The translations under genes were made by a program, and so were the position numbers. The notes beneath the pieces are model-generated. The model searched no databases, was not told where the DNA came from, and saw nothing but the letters and a program-made list of their open reading frames with translations. From assembly GCA_963691705.1 (NCBI GenBank), contig OY829542.1, positions 28,010,579 to 28,074,578 on the forward strand: 64,000 nucleotides of DNA, written 5' to 3'. Source of the stretch: Viola odorata (lineage: Eukaryota; Streptophyta; Magnoliopsida; Malpighiales; Violaceae). How positions within the stretch are numbered: the stretch's first letter is position 1; each line of letters starts with the position of its first letter. Shown here in pieces: positions 63,850-64,000 of the stretch.

Positions 63850-64000
63850 TGATACGAGCTCGAGGCTCTAACTCGTATCTACGTGAAGACTTCACGGGTA
63901 GGCCGCGCAAGCCATGCGCCAAGCCCTCGCAAACTATAAAGACATCCGCGCACAAGGCGCACCAACCCTAGCATCCCATGAAGTCCCCGCGCCTAAGCCA
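63850..64000 (+). repeat. Start of another TGATACG-family LTR, cut by the window edge
   Basis: Begins TGATACGAGCTCGAGG inside the E8 reverse transcriptase gene. It shares GCAAGCCATG and CGCACCAACCCT-type words with the E5 LTR but is a different subfamily. Confidence 0.65.

Overview
The window is repeat-rich plant nuclear DNA. I see no intact host gene. Plant origin rests on three things: Ty3/Gypsy elements of the plant Tat lineage (two RNase H domains, antisense extra ORFs), Ogre-like and Athila-like primer sites, and a decayed fragment resembling the largest subunit of RNA polymerase V (NRPE1), an enzyme known only from plants. The species cannot be named; an angiosperm is safe, a eudicot is only a guess.

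Layout. 1-492 is the end of an Ogre-like LTR (LTR-A, + strand). 493-13351 is a Tat-type Gypsy element on the - strand (Tat-L): 5' LTR 12779-13351, gag-pol 12693-6848, two 3' tandem-repeat arrays, and two spliced antisense ORFs. 13352-14023 is spacer. 14024-about 23470 is a second, divergent Tat element on the + strand (Tat-R), head to head with the first. 23531-26290 is the start of an Ogre-like element on the - strand (tRNA-Arg type primer site, LTR-A copy) whose internal region holds the NRPE1 fragment. 27200-28270 is an Athila-like LTR end with a tRNA-Asp type primer site.

From 28474 to the end lies a nest of small, mostly non-autonomous Gypsy-like elements whose LTRs begin TGATACG. E2 (28474-31776, -) encodes only a Tyr/Pro-rich protein. 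E3 (32948-38414, +, TSD TTAAA) sits inside a relative, E4. A Ty1/Copia element (41869-48472, -) lies between 1.3-kb direct repeats. E5 (50506-59952, +, TSD GGTAT) carries gag-protease but no polymerase. E5 is inserted in the LTR of a broken chromovirus-like element (E8, -), and E5's own left LTR is split by an insertion (50804-54303) whose two ends are LTRs in opposite orientation, inside a target-site duplication. E6 (60370-63072, +) interrupts E8, and another LTR begins at 63850.

How they work together: the elements that keep polymerase genes (Tat-L, Tat-R, Copia, E8) are all broken by stops, frameshifts or deletions. The small gag-only or ORF-only elements would have needed enzymes supplied in trans. 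Many premature stops fit C-to-T or G-to-A change, as expected for old methylated repeats. The most striking signals are a Copia 5' leader built as a train of stem-loops (46819-47855), including two hairpins with one shared 12-nt loop on different stems; the NRPE1 fragment; and the inverted-LTR insertion.
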